A stretch of DNA of 64,000 nt from Ambrosia x helenae (Eukaryota; Streptophyta; Magnoliopsida; Asterales; Asteraceae). The translations under genes were made by a program, and so were the position numbers. The notes under the pieces are model-generated. The model was given only the letters and a program-made list of their open reading frames with translations, was not told the DNA's origin and ran no database searches. Where the stretch lies: assembly GCA_030844895.1 (NCBI GenBank), contig CM061227.1, forward strand, positions 76,186,575-76,250,574, in the 5' to 3' direction. This document shows positions 9,933 to 21,745 of this stretch, piece after piece (position 1 is the first letter of the stretch; every line of letters begins with the position of its first letter).

Positions 9933-12543
9933 TGTGACACCCGGCATGTTCAGGTTAACATTTTCACAAACACATAAGTTTACCTTAGCGAAAAACGTTT
10001 ATTCAAACATATTTAACTGGTTCAGTCGAGTCAGATTACATTCCGTATTGTCCAGGGTTCAATGATTCGGAGGATCATTGGGTTAATCACACACACACAA
10101 GTCATGAGTTCCATTGTTGGTGAATTACATGAATTAGATTAAGTAACAAACATGAATTGATCTGTAGATGGTGTGTAATATACAAATACGTGTTTAAACG
10201 GTGTTTAGATGATTATCCATGATTATATATGCTCAACATAGGTTAGGATTGCATGTTCATGTGTTAGGATGTGTTAAAATGCGTTGAAACGACAAAACTG
10301 GAAAACCTGAAAATACCCAGTCTTGGTTCGACCTGTAGGGGGTCGAACCAGACATTATGATACTTAAAAGCTTCATTCGACCTCTCATAGTTTCATTCAA
10401 CCCATGCATAGGGTCAAACCAGACCTTAGTATAAATACCATACTTTGTCATTTTTTCATCATTTCACAAACCCTAAACACCTCTAAACACTCTCTAGCAA
10501 TATTAATCATTGGGGAAGGAGTTTTTGCCCTTATTTTTCATAATCTAACCTACAAACATCTTCTAAGCAAAGATCTAAGGTGTGTTCTTCATTCAAAACC
10601 CTTTTTAAAACATTTTTTATTCGTTTTCATTAAACCCCAAAGGTCCAGATCTGTTTTTAGGTTGGTTTTCACACTTAAAAACCTTTCTAACATCTTTCTA
10701 AACAAAACCTAATCATTAAACATGAGTTTTCATACAAGTTAACATGTGTTATGTTATGATTAATGATGTTTTATGTGTGTTATGTGTTGTATGATGATTA
10801 TGTGCTGCATATATATTATAAAAATGTTCTAAGGATACTATGGATGATAGGTTTTGGTTTATCTTAGGCTATTAATTGTTGGATGATGATATTTTGCTCA
10901 TTTTGGGGATTTTGATAGATTTAGAGATTTATTTCATGATGTTAATATGGATGATATGATTAGGGGTTTTGCTTTACATGATAATCTGAGCATGTTGAGT
11001 TGATTATTGAATGATTTCAGAAAGTTTCCTAATTGGGTAAGGTTTTCATGCATGATGTGACGTTTCCATAATTTTGCCATTTTGGGTAAGTATTAAAACA
11101 GATTGATTTTGGAATAAAATTGGTAGGGTTTTGTAGGGATATGTTATTCATACTTGACTGTTGTGTTTCGTGATGTTTTCGGATAGTTTTGATGCGATTT
11201 GGTTCGTTTTAGGAAGAATGGAACTACAGGGGTCGAACCTAGCTTCTATTAGGTCGAATGTGCTTCAGTTAGGTCGAATGAACTTGATTTAGGTCGAATT
11301 AACACATGTTAAGGTTGAATTGTGTTAAGGTCGAATGAACATGTGATAGGTTGTATGAACTTAAATAAGGGTCGAAGGAGATTACTGGAGGTCGAACCAA
11401 GGATGTTTGGGTCGAACCTAGTCCATTTCCATGCTGATTCGACCCTACGGTTTCGTATGTGCGATTTTTATGCAAACTAAGTGTTGTATGCTTGAAACTT
11501 ATGTGTTAACCCTATGTGCTTGATTAATTGATGTAATGGATCACCAACGGGATGTTGGGTCTGTCTGGTATGTCCGGTTAACATTTAAACACATTTCTAA
11601 ACACACATAGTCAAGTTATGGACAATCAGGGACTAGTTAACCTTCGGGTTAGTAGTCAATACGCTTACTTAAACTCATTGATAGGTATCCATTAGTCGGG
11701 GCTATCACACATGTGTCGGATTTTCTATTTAACTGAAGACGCAATCTAAGGTGAGTTTCACGGCCCAACTCTTTACTGGTTTTACATTTTCGGGGGAGAA
11801 AACATACTGTATTCTTTAAACGTGTGTCAACTATGTTTTCATAAAAGACGTGTCAAACTATGTTTTGGTATTCATGTATTCATTATGTATTGGAGTATCC
11901 ATTTAGTTACTATGCGATCTTTGGAAGTCCCGGGAAAACCATGAGTGTGCGGGATGCACAACAGAGGAAATGTGGATAGATCTATTTGGGCGTGACCGGC
12001 CCCACTCATCGACTGGAGGTCGGACGGGTGCATGTTGTCTCTTAGGTATTCAGTAGTCAGTATTCATTTGGGTAGTATTCATGTATTCACGTATTCGAGT
12101 TCAGTAATGTTTTCCAATCGTAGTAGTGACAACTATTCATTTGATTTGTATGCATGTGGCCTGGTTTGGCCAAGGGTATTCATTGAAAACTTTGGAGTCA
12201 GTCTTCATGAAAAACCTGTGAACTCATCGCATTATTTGCTAACGTTTTTAGCATGTTTGTCTTAGGTCGCTAAGGTAGCAGCTGTCGATAGGCGCACGAA
12301 GTCTCACGGCGTCTAGGATTCATATGCATGTTCATTGAACGTTTTCAGACTTTATGTTTTGCTTTTGGATTGTAATAACGATTTATGATTCCGCTGTGTT
12401 GGATAGATTTTGAAAACTTAATGGGCAGTTTACGTTGTTTTTAATATCATATAGTTGTCGTTTATTGTGACCGTTGACTTGGATCCTGGTGTGTCACGCG
12501 CCTCGCGGTAAAGCCCCGCACGTGGAAATTTGAGGGTGTGACA
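9933..12543 (+). mobile_element. solo LTR (2.6 kb), chromovirus-like
   Basis: The stretch begins TGTGACACCC and ends GGGTGTGACA and is flanked by a perfect 5-bp duplication, ctgaa (9928-9932 and 12544-12548). There is no internal region, so it is a solo LTR left by LTR-LTR recombination. A TATA-like tataaata at about 10430 and a downstream AAGGTGAGTT (11748-11757) put the sense strand on plus. The word GGTCGAA(C/T) is reiterated before the TATA box and densely at 11220-11445. It shares a ~50-bp block with LTRs at 48.2 and 55.7 kb. Ends and TSD are seen; the family is inferred. Confidence 0.85.
10428..10440 (+). promoter_or_regulatory. LTR TATA box
   Basis: tagtataaatacc precedes a C/A-rich leader (cacaaaccctaaacacc); it is the probable U3 promoter of the solo LTR. 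Confidence 0.55.
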
Positions 12544-12548
12544 CTGAA

Positions 12549-13810
12549 GCTCATACTTTCAATACTAATTTATGTAATTATAAATTATAAATTCGTATTG
12601 AAAGTAGGAGATCCAATGAAGTTGCTTACAAACGTTCATCAGACAAATAGATTGTAAAGTCCCATACAAATGAAGGGAATCTTGAAGGGAAGCTTATAAG
12701 GTAAGATTAATATATGTCTTGCTAAAAGCACTGAAGAGAAGCTTATAGCAAAAGATTCATATAACTTCGCTCTGAATAATTCAATTATTGTTATGATCAG
12801 ATGTTAAAAAATGTTACTAAGATATTTGTCTACCAACAGACGTTAGGTATAACATACGATGTTTTAATAAATAATACATTTACATAATTCGAGTTAAGAA
12901 ATTACATATAAAACACTGACAAAACATAAAGAAGATATGTTTCATTCTTCTAACATATCAAAAAACAAATGACGATTATGCATCCGATGTATAATTAGCG
13001 AGAGACTTATGGATTATCTATAATAAGCCTTCTCTTTAATAAGCTTTGGATATCGTAATAAAACGATTCAACCACGTTCCACTTCCAACACGTATTTAAT
13101 TGAGTGCAAGAATTTTCCGAGACCATCCATTCAAACATCATTACAAATGGTGCACAACACTGGTGTGAAGGCATTTAAAAATAAAATCATTATACATGTG
13201 GCATGGAAATTTTAAAAGCAACAAAGATTCAAGGGAGAAAGAGATAGAAAACTAAATAATAGTTTGCTCCCATTTTTTAGACTGGAGAATGCCCTTAGTT
13301 AATAAAAAATGAAATGACTATAATAAAATAATATTTGTAATAATTTAAAATAGTAAATATTATTATTAAATTTCAAAATAATACAAAAGTGAACAAACTA
13401 TGTTTCAAAAAAGTAATCATGATTTTGACAATCGAGGCTCTAAATCTTCAATGGAGATTTTATTACAAATCAGGATTGTACAAAACTATTATCAAAATGT
13501 CACTTGCTTGTAAGTAGAGTATTTAATTCCCAAGGGCCTGCTGTACAATTTTTTTTTTTTTATTAAAGTACTGTTGAACTGAAGAGACGTTTAAATCAAA
13601 CAGATTCATCTAGATCTATACACACCACATGAACAATTGAAGAATGTTTCCAGCAGATGTTGATAAAGACGTTCTTTACAAATTCTTATCAACAGACGAT
13701 AAATTAAGTATTTCTAAACTTCAAAAATAACAAACCATAAAAATTATAAATTTACTAACAATATTATAATTCTATTAATAAATAAAAACTGAAAAAAAAT
13801 AATATAATAA
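12549..13810. other. non-coding AT-rich DNA
   Basis: Continues the sequence broken by the solo LTR. A segment at about 12830-12870 resembles one at 24461-24490 (accaacagacgttagg / aacaacagatgttaga), so an old repeat is present on both sides of the chromovirus. No gene is seen. Confidence 0.4.
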
Positions 13811-13813
13811 AAT

Positions 13814-14064
13814 TTAATCTTCAATAAATTGTTCTGGTCGTTCATTCAAATACATTATCCTAAGTTTAATCATTTTTTCTAGATTAAGATGAAATGTGTT
13901 GCGCCTAGTGTTACTCATTCTTATCTGGTCCAGTTCTTCGAGAAAATCCAAATCACTAGAATACTCTACCATCAATCTGTGGTATCTGCTCACTGAACCA
14001 TTATCATAGGACACAATCACCGTTTCATAATCATGAACGTAAAACCAACTTACTACACGATATG
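13814..14064 (-). pseudogene. unidentified coding remnant, split by chromovirus
   Basis: An open stretch on the minus strand with protein-like composition (for example SWFYVHDYETVIVSYDNG and EKMIKLRIMYLNERPEQF) ending in a stop at 13814. Its first codons at 14065-14077 come from the LTR. The same reading frame continues on the other side of the retrotransposon at 23763-23850 (an acidic stretch with ELLLMEMLEEIIADEE), separated by one TGA. The chromovirus therefore landed in an already damaged coding sequence. I do not recognise the protein. Confidence 0.4.
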
Positions 14065-16047
14065 TGTCACACCCCAACCGATGGCGGAATACATCATGGC
14101 GAGACTTGGGATATATTGTTCAAAGACTTCATGACACTAGAATTCGTGATAATATAATTTAAAGATAAAATTTCATTCATAGCATAATCATTGTCTAAAA
14201 AGATAACATAATACAAATTGTTTCACGAAAAGAAAAATAGAACATCAAAATATAGAACTTAAACTAGCGTGAGTTTCTAGTCCAATCCTAAGAAGATTTC
14301 TTGATAAACCTGCATTAAACATTTCCTGCAACATGTATAAAATATCCGTCAACACATAAAGCATTGGTGAGCATACTAGTTTGAGTATAAGTACATAGTA
14401 TAGAAAAGTCTACTCGAATCATCATGTTATAGGCATATGCACGTAGAACCATACAAACGGCAACAACACTCGATAACACAAAAGACTTATACTTATCATG
14501 ACCCATAAAGGGGGCGGCGTGTCAACCTATAGCGCTATACATGTAAGGTGGGTTGTTAACTAATCGTACTATATGTAAGACTTTGAATTCTAGCATGGCA
14601 TAGCATAATAGCATTTAGATTGAGCATAATAGTTTAAGAGTATGAAATCGTTTAAGTTTTGATAGTGATACATGCTGAGCCCCAAAGAATAAAGAATAAA
14701 AGGGGGACAAGTATGAACTCACCTTTGGGTGCGTTTGATAGAGTTCCAAAAAGGTAAGTCTTGGTAGGTTTAGCTTTAGCCTTCGTTATCTAGAATTAAA
14801 GAATAAAGGGTCTTAGGTTTGGGTTTAGATTATAGATTCACGAGAGTCATGCAAGCCTTTTAGGCAAACCAAGCACAAATTGCCTTTTGGGCAATCCGGA
14901 TGGTCATGAGATTAAGTTAGACCAAGCACAAAACCATCATAGATGATTCGGATGGTATAAAGTTAGAAATGTGAATCCATTTGATAGGTTCATGTCATAA
15001 CCACTTCGCTTATGGAATAAACGTGGGTTTTGGACACGGGATTTCCCCTTTCTAGGGTGGATAAATCCGTAGTACAAGAAGGGTCAAGAGAGTTGGTAAG
15101 GTAGGGTGTAACCACAAACCTTCCAAAGATTAATAATAAACTAGTAATAAAGAAACTTGAAAGTATATATTTATATTATTATATAGTATAATTAAGAAAA
15201 CAACCACCTTTGGAACCTCTTTTAGGTGCTCTACCCTTATCACACTTTTGTGGATAAATATGGGGAAGATCCTAGAGGTTTCTTTAAGGGGTTAGAAAAA
15301 GAAAAGAAGTGAAGAAAGAAGAATAAAGTTGGAGTTTATGAGAGAACTCACTTAGAAGTGGACTTCCACTCTTGGGATTTCTTTGGAGAGTTGGGAGGTT
15401 TAGAGAGGATTTAAAAATGAGCAAGTGTTAGAATGGGTAGGGGTGGTGTATTTATAGTTGGGTGAAGGGGTTGGGTATTTAATGAATTAATTAGGGTGGT
15501 TAGAAGTTAATTAGTGGGGATATATCTAAAAAAGAAAAAAATAAAATCAAAATAATACAAAAAAAAACGTACGACTTTTTTTTTTTTGTAATTGTGTAAT
15601 CATATTGACTAAAGTCAAATCTTTTTTTTCACATTATGTTTTTTTTAAGTATTATTATATATATATATATGTATGTTTTATTAATAATAAGTATATATTA
15701 AGATCTTAACTAAATAAGTTCCTTGTTATAACGCCAAAATTGGATAGGGTAAAATATAATTGCGACTCGTCATGAATGGGTAGGAGTAACATAAAAGAAA
15801 CGAGTAAAGGCGAACTTGAAATTTGTTAAATATAGAATTTAAAATACAAGAAAATTAAAAATCACGCGACGTTACATAAAGTTTTCGTCACGTAGAATTT
15901 ATAGAATAAATGAAATAGATTAAGATTAGATGAAATTGATAAAATACTTTTCCATTGATCAAAAGCTCGGGATTACAAAGGTACAAAATGGAAAGATACA
16001 AGAATACAAAGACTAGAACAGAAAATATGAAAAGTACAAATGTTACA
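14065..16047 (-). repeat. 3' LTR of chromovirus
   Basis: Plus-strand ends TGTCACACCCC and AAATGTTACA. It matches the 5' LTR almost throughout (for example 14094 catcatggcg versus catcggggcg) with small differences in A- and TA-runs. A TATA-like CTATAAATACACC lies on the minus strand at about 15448-15457, and a GTGAGTT motif at 14716-14725. Confidence 0.95.
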
Positions 16048-16061
16048 GTCTCCCCTACTTT
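16048..16061 (-). promoter_or_regulatory. polypurine tract
   Basis: Minus-strand AAAGTAGGGGAGAC lies immediately upstream of the 3' LTR; it would prime plus-strand DNA synthesis. Nearly identical tracts sit at 46409-46423 and 53193-53207. Confidence 0.9.
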
Positions 16062-16085
16062 AAGAAATTTCGTCTCGAAATTTAT

Positions 16086-17183
16086 TCAAGTGGCTTGACT
16101 GAAAAGATGTGGGTACTTTTTCTTCATTTGCTCTTCATGTTCCCAAGTGAATTCGGGTCCATTCTTCGATTCCCAACGAACTTTAACTAGCGGAATACGT
16201 TTTCGTTTGAGTTGTTTGACTTCACGATCCGTTATCTCCACTGGCTTTTCGACGAAATGCATAGTCTCGTCAATTCGTACGTCATCAAGAGGAATGTGTA
16301 TGTTCCCTTCGGCTAGGCACTTCTTCAAATTTGAAACATGAAAGGTGGGATGGACATTGTTGAGTTCTTGGGGTAACTCGAGCTTGTAAGCCACTTCCCC
16401 GATTCGTTCAATGATCTTAAATGGTCCAACATACCGTGGAGCTAACTTTCCTTTCTTTCCAAATCTGACTACCCCTTTCCAAGGAGACACCTTAAGGAGT
16501 ACTTGATCACCAACATTGAATTCAAGGGGTTTTCGCCGCTTGTCAGCATAACTTTTCTGACAGCTTCGAGCAGCTAAGAGATTATCACGGATCTGGATGA
16601 TTTTGTTGGTCGTTTCTTGGATGATTTCGGGACCAGTGATTTGTGCTTCACCAATCTCGTGCCAACATATAGGAGAACGACACTTTCGGCCATAAAGAGC
16701 TTCGAAAGGAGCCATTTGGATGCTGGTATGATAACTATTATTGTAAGAGAACTCGACCAATGGTAGATGAGCATCCCAATTTCCACCAAAGTCAATTACA
16801 CAAGACTGAAGCATATCCTCAAGAGTCTGGATGGTACGTTCAGTTTGACCATCAGATTGAGGATGAAAAACTGTACTAAGATTAAGCTGAGTGCCCATGG
16901 CAGCCTGAAATGTTTCCCAAAGACGGGAGGTGAATCGACCATCACGGTCTGAGATGATGTCAAGAGGAATGCCATGACGACAAATGATTTCCTTGGTGTA
17001 GATATGGGCTAGCTTCTCAACTTTGTAATCTTCACGAATGGGAAGGAAGTGAGCTGACTTGGTTAAACGATCAATGATTACCCAAATGCTATCATGACCA
17101 GATGATGTTCGAGGGAGCTTGGTAATAAAATCCATAGCAATACTTTCCCATTTCCACATGGGGACTTCGGGCTGTTCAAGCAA
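16086..17183 (-). CDS. integrase core and chromodomain (polyprotein part)
   Basis: This 365-residue open segment holds the retroviral integrase core: Asp18 (AMDFITKL), Asp79 (ISDRDGRF) and Glu115 (GQTERTIQ), with exact D-35-E spacing. The C-terminal GPY/F-like region (PRYVGPFKIIERIG) follows, and residues from about 320 form a chromodomain (VKVRWESK...GPEFTWE) that would steer integration to modified histones. The zinc-binding HHCC part lies upstream in another register: reading through requires a frameshift near 17306, and a TGA at 17193-17195 lies just before this segment. It is a fragment of the gag-pol frame, not an independent gene; the first Met is not a natural start. Confidence 0.92.
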   Translation of the reverse strand: MLEQPEVPMWKWESIAMDFITKLPRTSSGHDSIWVIIDRLTKSAHFLPIREDYKVEKLAHIYTKEIICRHGIPLDIISDRDGRFTSRLWETFQAAMGTQLNLSTVFHPQSDGQTERTIQTLEDMLQSCVIDFGGNWDAHLPLVEFSYNNSYHTSIQMAPFEALYGRKCRSPICWHEIGEAQITGPEIIQETTNKIIQIRDNLLAARSCQKSYADKRRKPLEFNVGDQVLLKVSPWKGVVRFGKKGKLAPRYVGPFKIIERIGEVAYKLELPQELNNVHPTFHVSNLKKCLAEGNIHIPLDDVRIDETMHFVEKPVEITDREVKQLKRKRIPLVKVRWESKNGPEFTWEHEEQMKKKYPHLFSQAT

Positions 17184-17260
17184 ACCCGACGGTCATTGGT
17201 GCTCGGCTTTTACTTTGGAGCAAGTGAGACATTTGGACACAAAGAGAGCAATGTCCGTTT

Positions 17261-19417
17261 TCATACCGGGCCACCAATAATTGCGACGGAGATCTTGATA
17301 CATTTTATCTGCACCGGATGAATGGAGTATCGGGATTTATGCGCTTCATTCATTATAAGAGTACGAAGGTCATTACGACTGGGAACCCAAATACGATCAA
17401 GATAATAAAGAATCCCATCTGCCTTAGATTCCAAGTGTAATTCGGCACCACAAGACATTTCTTCATATAGAGTATTTTCATTGACCGATGTATGTTGTGC
17501 GTCTTGAATACGGTTGAAGAGATCATTTTGAAATTGAGAGCTGCGAAGACGGTCGGTTTCTCGGATATTGCATAGAACTGCATGACCTTTTCGACTAAGA
17601 GCATCGGCTACTACATTCGCTTTACCAGGATGGTAGCGAATTTCGCAGTCGTAGTCGTTTAACAATTCGACCCATCGTCGTTGTCGCATGTTAAGATCTT
17701 TTTGATTAAAAATGTGTTGGAGGCTTTTGTGGTCGGTAAAAACAACACATTTCGTACCATAGAGGTAATGTCTCCAGATTTTTAAGGCAACAACCACGAC
17801 ACCAAGTTCGAGATCGTGAGTGGTGTAGTTCTTCTCGTGGATTTTGAGTTGCCTTGATGCATAGGCGATGACTTTGCCTCGTTGCATAAGAACGCAACCA
17901 AGACCTTGATTCGATGCATCACAATAAACCACGAAATCATCATTCCCCTCGGGAAGAGCTAGAATAGGAGCATCACAAAGCATAGACTTGAGGGTTTCAA
18001 AGGCTTCTTCTTGCTTGGGACCACAAATGAAAGGTTGGGATTTTTGAGTCAAAGCGGTGAGAGGTGTAGCAATTTTGGAAAAGCTAGAGATGAACCGACG
18101 GTAGTAACCCGCCAATCCTAGAAAGGAACGAACTTCGGTAGGAGATTTTGGTGCAATCCAATTTTTAACGGCTTCAATTTTGGCAGGATCAACATGAATA
18201 CCCCTATCGTTCACAATATGCCCAAGGAATTGAACTTCTTTTAACCAAAATTCACATTTAGAGAACTTGGAATAAAGTCGTTCGGCACGTAAGAGTTCTA
18301 GAATCAAACGGAGATGTCGTTTATGGTCGTCTTCGGATTTGGAATAGATCAAGATGTCATCAATGAAGACAATCACAAAACGATCCAAATAAGGTTTACA
18401 CACTCGATTCATTAGATCCATGAATACTGCGGGTGCATTGGTTAAACCGAAAGGCATCACCATGAACTCGTAGTGACCATATCTTGTGCGAAAGGCGGTT
18501 TTTGGAATATCTTCTTCGTGGATTTGAAGTTGATGGTATCCCGAACGAAGATCGATTTTTGAGAAACAAGTAGCTCCTTGGAGCTGGTCAAAGAGATCAT
18601 CAATGCGTGGGAGAGGGTATCGGTTTTTGACAGTAAGCTTGTTAAGCTCACGATAATTGATGCACATACGGAAAGATCTGTCTTTCTTTTTAACAAACAA
18701 AATAGGAGCACCCCATGGAGAAGTACTCGGGCGTATGAAGCCTTTTTCGAGCAATTCTTGGAGTTGACTAGCAAGTTCTTGCATTTCAGAAGGTGCAAGA
18801 CGATATGGAGCTTTTGCAACAGGTGTAGCACCAGGTATGAGGTCAATACGAAATTCAACAGAACGAGCGGGAGGAAGACCGGGTAGATCTTCGGGAAAGA
18901 CCTCGGGAAAGTCACAGACGACAGGTATGTCTTTTATGCCTTTTTCCTTGTCTTTGGTTGTTACCACATGAGCCAAGAATGCAACATATTCCTTACGGAG
19001 ATACTTTCGAGCTTTGGTACAAGACATGAGCTTGAGTCCTTTGGAGGCTTTCTCACCATAGATTTGTAAAGTGTCACCGCTAGGAAGCGGTATACGGATA
19101 AATTTTTCGAAGCAAACAACTTCGGCACGATGTTTTGCAAGCCAATCCATGCCTACTATGATGTCAAAACTTCCCAATTGCATAGGATTTAGATCTATGG
19201 AGAAATCATGGTCATTAAGATTCAAGGTGCAGTTTTTGATAATGAAATCAATAGAGATGGGTTCGCCATTTGCAACTTCAACGGTGAAAGGTTCCGATAA
19301 CTTAGATCGTGCACAAGCAAGTAAGGGTTCAAATTCTAGAGACACAAAACTCTTATCCGCACCAGTATCAAAGAGTATAGAAGCATAAGATCCATTAACA
19401 AGGAACGTACCGTTCAC
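17261..19417 (-). CDS. protease, reverse transcriptase and RNase H
   Basis: Open segment of 718 residues in the same frame as gag. The aspartic protease active site LFDTGADKSF lies at about 15-24. Reverse transcriptase spans roughly 170-450, with a YxDD-type FIDD at 351-354 and the conserved MPFGLTNAPAVF. RNase H follows from about 495 (VYCDASNQG, Asp500), with HDLELG and TDHKSL, ending near ADALSRK. The last residues are out of register because of a frameshift near 17306 at the start of the integrase zinc-binding region. The apparent first codon is a GTG within the continuing polyprotein; the true start is that of gag. Confidence 0.95.
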   Translation of the reverse strand: MNGTFLVNGSYASILFDTGADKSFVSLEFEPLLACARSKLSEPFTVEVANGEPISIDFIIKNCTLNLNDHDFSIDLNPMQLGSFDIIVGMDWLAKHRAEVVCFEKFIRIPLPSGDTLQIYGEKASKGLKLMSCTKARKYLRKEYVAFLAHVVTTKDKEKGIKDIPVVCDFPEVFPEDLPGLPPARSVEFRIDLIPGATPVAKAPYRLAPSEMQELASQLQELLEKGFIRPSTSPWGAPILFVKKKDRSFRMCINYRELNKLTVKNRYPLPRIDDLFDQLQGATCFSKIDLRSGYHQLQIHEEDIPKTAFRTRYGHYEFMVMPFGLTNAPAVFMDLMNRVCKPYLDRFVIVFIDDILIYSKSEDDHKRHLRLILELLRAERLYSKFSKCEFWLKEVQFLGHIVNDRGIHVDPAKIEAVKNWIAPKSPTEVRSFLGLAGYYRRFISSFSKIATPLTALTQKSQPFICGPKQEEAFETLKSMLCDAPILALPEGNDDFVVYCDASNQGLGCVLMQRGKVIAYASRQLKIHEKNYTTHDLELGVVVVALKIWRHYLYGTKCVVFTDHKSLQHIFNQKDLNMRQRRWVELLNDYDCEIRYHPGKANVVADALSRKGHAVLCNIRETDRLRSSQFQNDLFNRIQDAQHTSVNENTLYEEMSCGAELHLESKADGILYYLDRIWVPSRNDLRTLIMNEAHKSRYSIHPVQIKCIKISVAIIGGPV

Positions 19418-19525
19418 AACATCATTTTCAGTTTGAGCTTGGGCCGCATTGAGGTTGAAAGCACGACCCCTTGGTGGTTGATTTTGAGCCGGAGCTTGAA
19501 CTTGAGCTTGGTTGTTGCGGGTACA

Positions 19526-20677
19526 TTAAGGGGCAAAATGGCTAGGATCACCACACTTAAAACATGCACGACCATTGCCAATGGCTAGAGGAGGTTGGTT
19601 AGCAACTCGGGGTTGGTTGGTAACTTGAGGTTGGTTGTTTTGGGTTCTAGGGGCAACCTTGCAGTTTTGGACAAAGTGTCCATAGTGGTTACAATTGGTG
19701 CATAGACGACAAGCTACATTAGTTGGGTGGTGAAAAGGGCATATGGCACATTTTGGGTGTACTCCAGTATAAGGTTTCTTGGCAGGCACTTGGTTAAGAG
19801 GGGTTGGAGCTTGAGCTTCGGTGGATGGAGTGGTAACGGCATAGTTTTGGTTTCGAGATTTGCGTTTGCGGTTATTGCTACGGGTTGATGGGGTTTTGGT
19901 TCCCTTGGGTTTCTCGGTGGGAATAGTGGTGGTTTGATTGACGGTTTTGGTGGTGTTTGGGATAGTTAAGGTTCCATCTTTCACTTGGTTATCCGAGATT
20001 TTGGAAGCTAAACGAATGGGTTTTTCTAGGGTGGTGGGTTCGGCTCCTTCAACGATATCACGAACACTCGTTGGCAGGCCTTTAAGATACTTAGCTATGA
20101 TTCTCTCAGTGGTGTTGAATTGGTGAGGTACAAGGACAAGGAGTTGCTTGAAACGATTGGTATAGGAGAGGTTATCACCACTGTTTTGCTTGAGTTTCCA
20201 AAACTCTTCTTCAAGTCGCTCAATCTCTTGAGCGGGGCAGAACTCCTCAATCATGAGTTGCTTGAGTTCCTCCCACGGTAGAGCTGAAGCGACTTCGTTT
20301 CCACGGGTGACTCTCTCGTTTTTCCACCACTCGAATGCCCTTGATTTGAAGACACTAGTGGCGTGACGAGTGCGGAGATTGTCAGGGCATTCGCTATTGA
20401 TGAAGATTAGCTCGATGTGGTCGAACCATTCGAGCATAGCGGTAGCACCATCGTTTCCCGTGAAAGAGTCGGGTCGATGTAGGTTAAATTGCTTAAAGGT
20501 GAAGGAGGTAGTTTTGGAGGATTCGGCTTTTGAGTCAACAGAACCATGTGGGCTTGTGGAGGCTTGGATTTTGCTAACTACCTCGGGTATGACCTTGGCC
20601 ATTTGCTTGGCCATGAAGGAGAGCATTTTCTTTTTGGTGCTTTGTTTTGAGCTTCTTTGGTTGGACATGGAAGACAT
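19526..20677 (-). CDS. gag (capsid and nucleocapsid)
   Basis: A 383-residue segment. The retrotransposon gag domain occupies about 65-240 (FTGNDGATAMLEWFDHIE, AFEWWKNE). A basic linker leads to a CCHC zinc knuckle CTNCNHYGHFVQNC, then a second knuckle beginning CFKCGDPSHFAP that is cut by a TAA at 19526-19528. Beyond the stop the same frame runs on through Cys-Thr-Arg-Asn-Asn into the protease, so gag-pol was one uninterrupted frame and the stop is probably one or two substitutions old. The start ATG at 20677 was chosen because it is the first Met downstream of the leader, followed by an Ser/Gln/Lys-rich N-terminus. Confidence 0.92.
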   Translation of the reverse strand: MSSMSNQRSSKQSTKKKMLSFMAKQMAKVIPEVVSKIQASTSPHGSVDSKAESSKTTSFTFKQFNLHRPDSFTGNDGATAMLEWFDHIELIFINSECPDNLRTRHATSVFKSRAFEWWKNERVTRGNEVASALPWEELKQLMIEEFCPAQEIERLEEEFWKLKQNSGDNLSYTNRFKQLLVLVPHQFNTTERIIAKYLKGLPTSVRDIVEGAEPTTLEKPIRLASKISDNQVKDGTLTIPNTTKTVNQTTTIPTEKPKGTKTPSTRSNNRKRKSRNQNYAVTTPSTEAQAPTPLNQVPAKKPYTGVHPKCAICPFHHPTNVACRLCTNCNHYGHFVQNCKVAPRTQNNQPQVTNQPRVANQPPLAIGNGRACFKCGDPSHFAP

Positions 20678-20679
20678 CT

Positions 20680-21745
20680 AAAGGATAAACAAAAGGTTTA
20701 TGAGCTTTGATCAATGGTTTATTTGTATAAAGTTTGCATTTTGTCTTTGTTTTTAGAAATAAATTAAGCATAACAAGCACATAGTGTCAAATAGTTCAAG
20801 TAGCATGTAGTTTCACATTGTTTATAAAGCATAACATATAAGTATAAGCAAATATAGTGCATTTAGACAATATAAAGGAGCTTTGATTAGTGTTGGTTTG
20901 CGATTATTAGTATTGTTTGGAGGTTGCTAGAGTACTTGAGATGGGAGTCTTGAGAGCCTTTGCGAGTAGTAAAAAAAAAATAAAAAAAATAAATCGAATA
21001 TATGTAGTGAAAACATAGCATGAAAACAACATTGAAAATAATATTAGCATAAAATGAGGGGCTTGTTTTAAGCAAGCCATTGGAGTGTTCCGGAACGAAA
21101 CTTAGACTAACCAAAGTGGTTCGAATTTACCTTTGAGTTTGAAAACATGCTTTGGCCTAATAGGTGGAAATACTCTCGCCGACTTGCGCTTAACGGTATT
21201 CACCCTTCCAGTTACTACATGTTTCTTGTCATTAGTAAATTTGAGACTTTGGCGAGATTTTAAAAAAAATATATCAAGGATTGAAACTAGTCGCAAAGTT
21301 GCGGATTTCACTCTTATCTTAGCGAGGTCGTTTCTTTGAGTGTGGTTTGTACACTTTGTCCAACGTGGTAAGAAAATTAATTCTAACCTTCGATTGGTAA
21401 GTGTCCACTAGAACGAGAATTGTGAAATTTCCACCAAGGTGAGGATATCACTCCTATCTTGGCGTATTTTCAAAAACACAAAGGATTTACACGGATTGAA
21501 AGTTATCACCAAAGTGAGGGTTTCACGCCTATTTTGGTGATTTTCTTTCGTTTGTGGTATACGAGTGTCTTCGAGTGTAGAATAATCCACCAACTAGGAA
21601 GGTAAGTTTTAAAGACCAAAAGAATGGAGTAGAAGCAAGATAGGGAGGACAAGTATATTAAGCATGATAAAAGGAATGGTCAAAAAGATACTTAACTATA
21701 GTCTAGGTCAAACATGGAAATTTTTCCTAATTCCCTATAGTCATG
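20680..21745 (-). other. chromovirus 5' untranslated leader
   Basis: About 1.1 kb between primer-binding site and gag on the minus strand, with no coding similarity. It includes a diffuse repeat (for example 'tatcttggcg' and 'ccaaagtgagggtttcac' variants, 21240-21550). Confidence 0.7.

Noticed and set aside
10404..10712. 102-codon frame on the plus strand
   Set aside because: Located in the transcribed leader of a solo LTR just after the TATA box; no family resemblance.
14315..14506. A 63-codon frame present identically at 14315 and 22011
   Set aside because: It lies in both LTR copies of the chromovirus and has no protein-like features.
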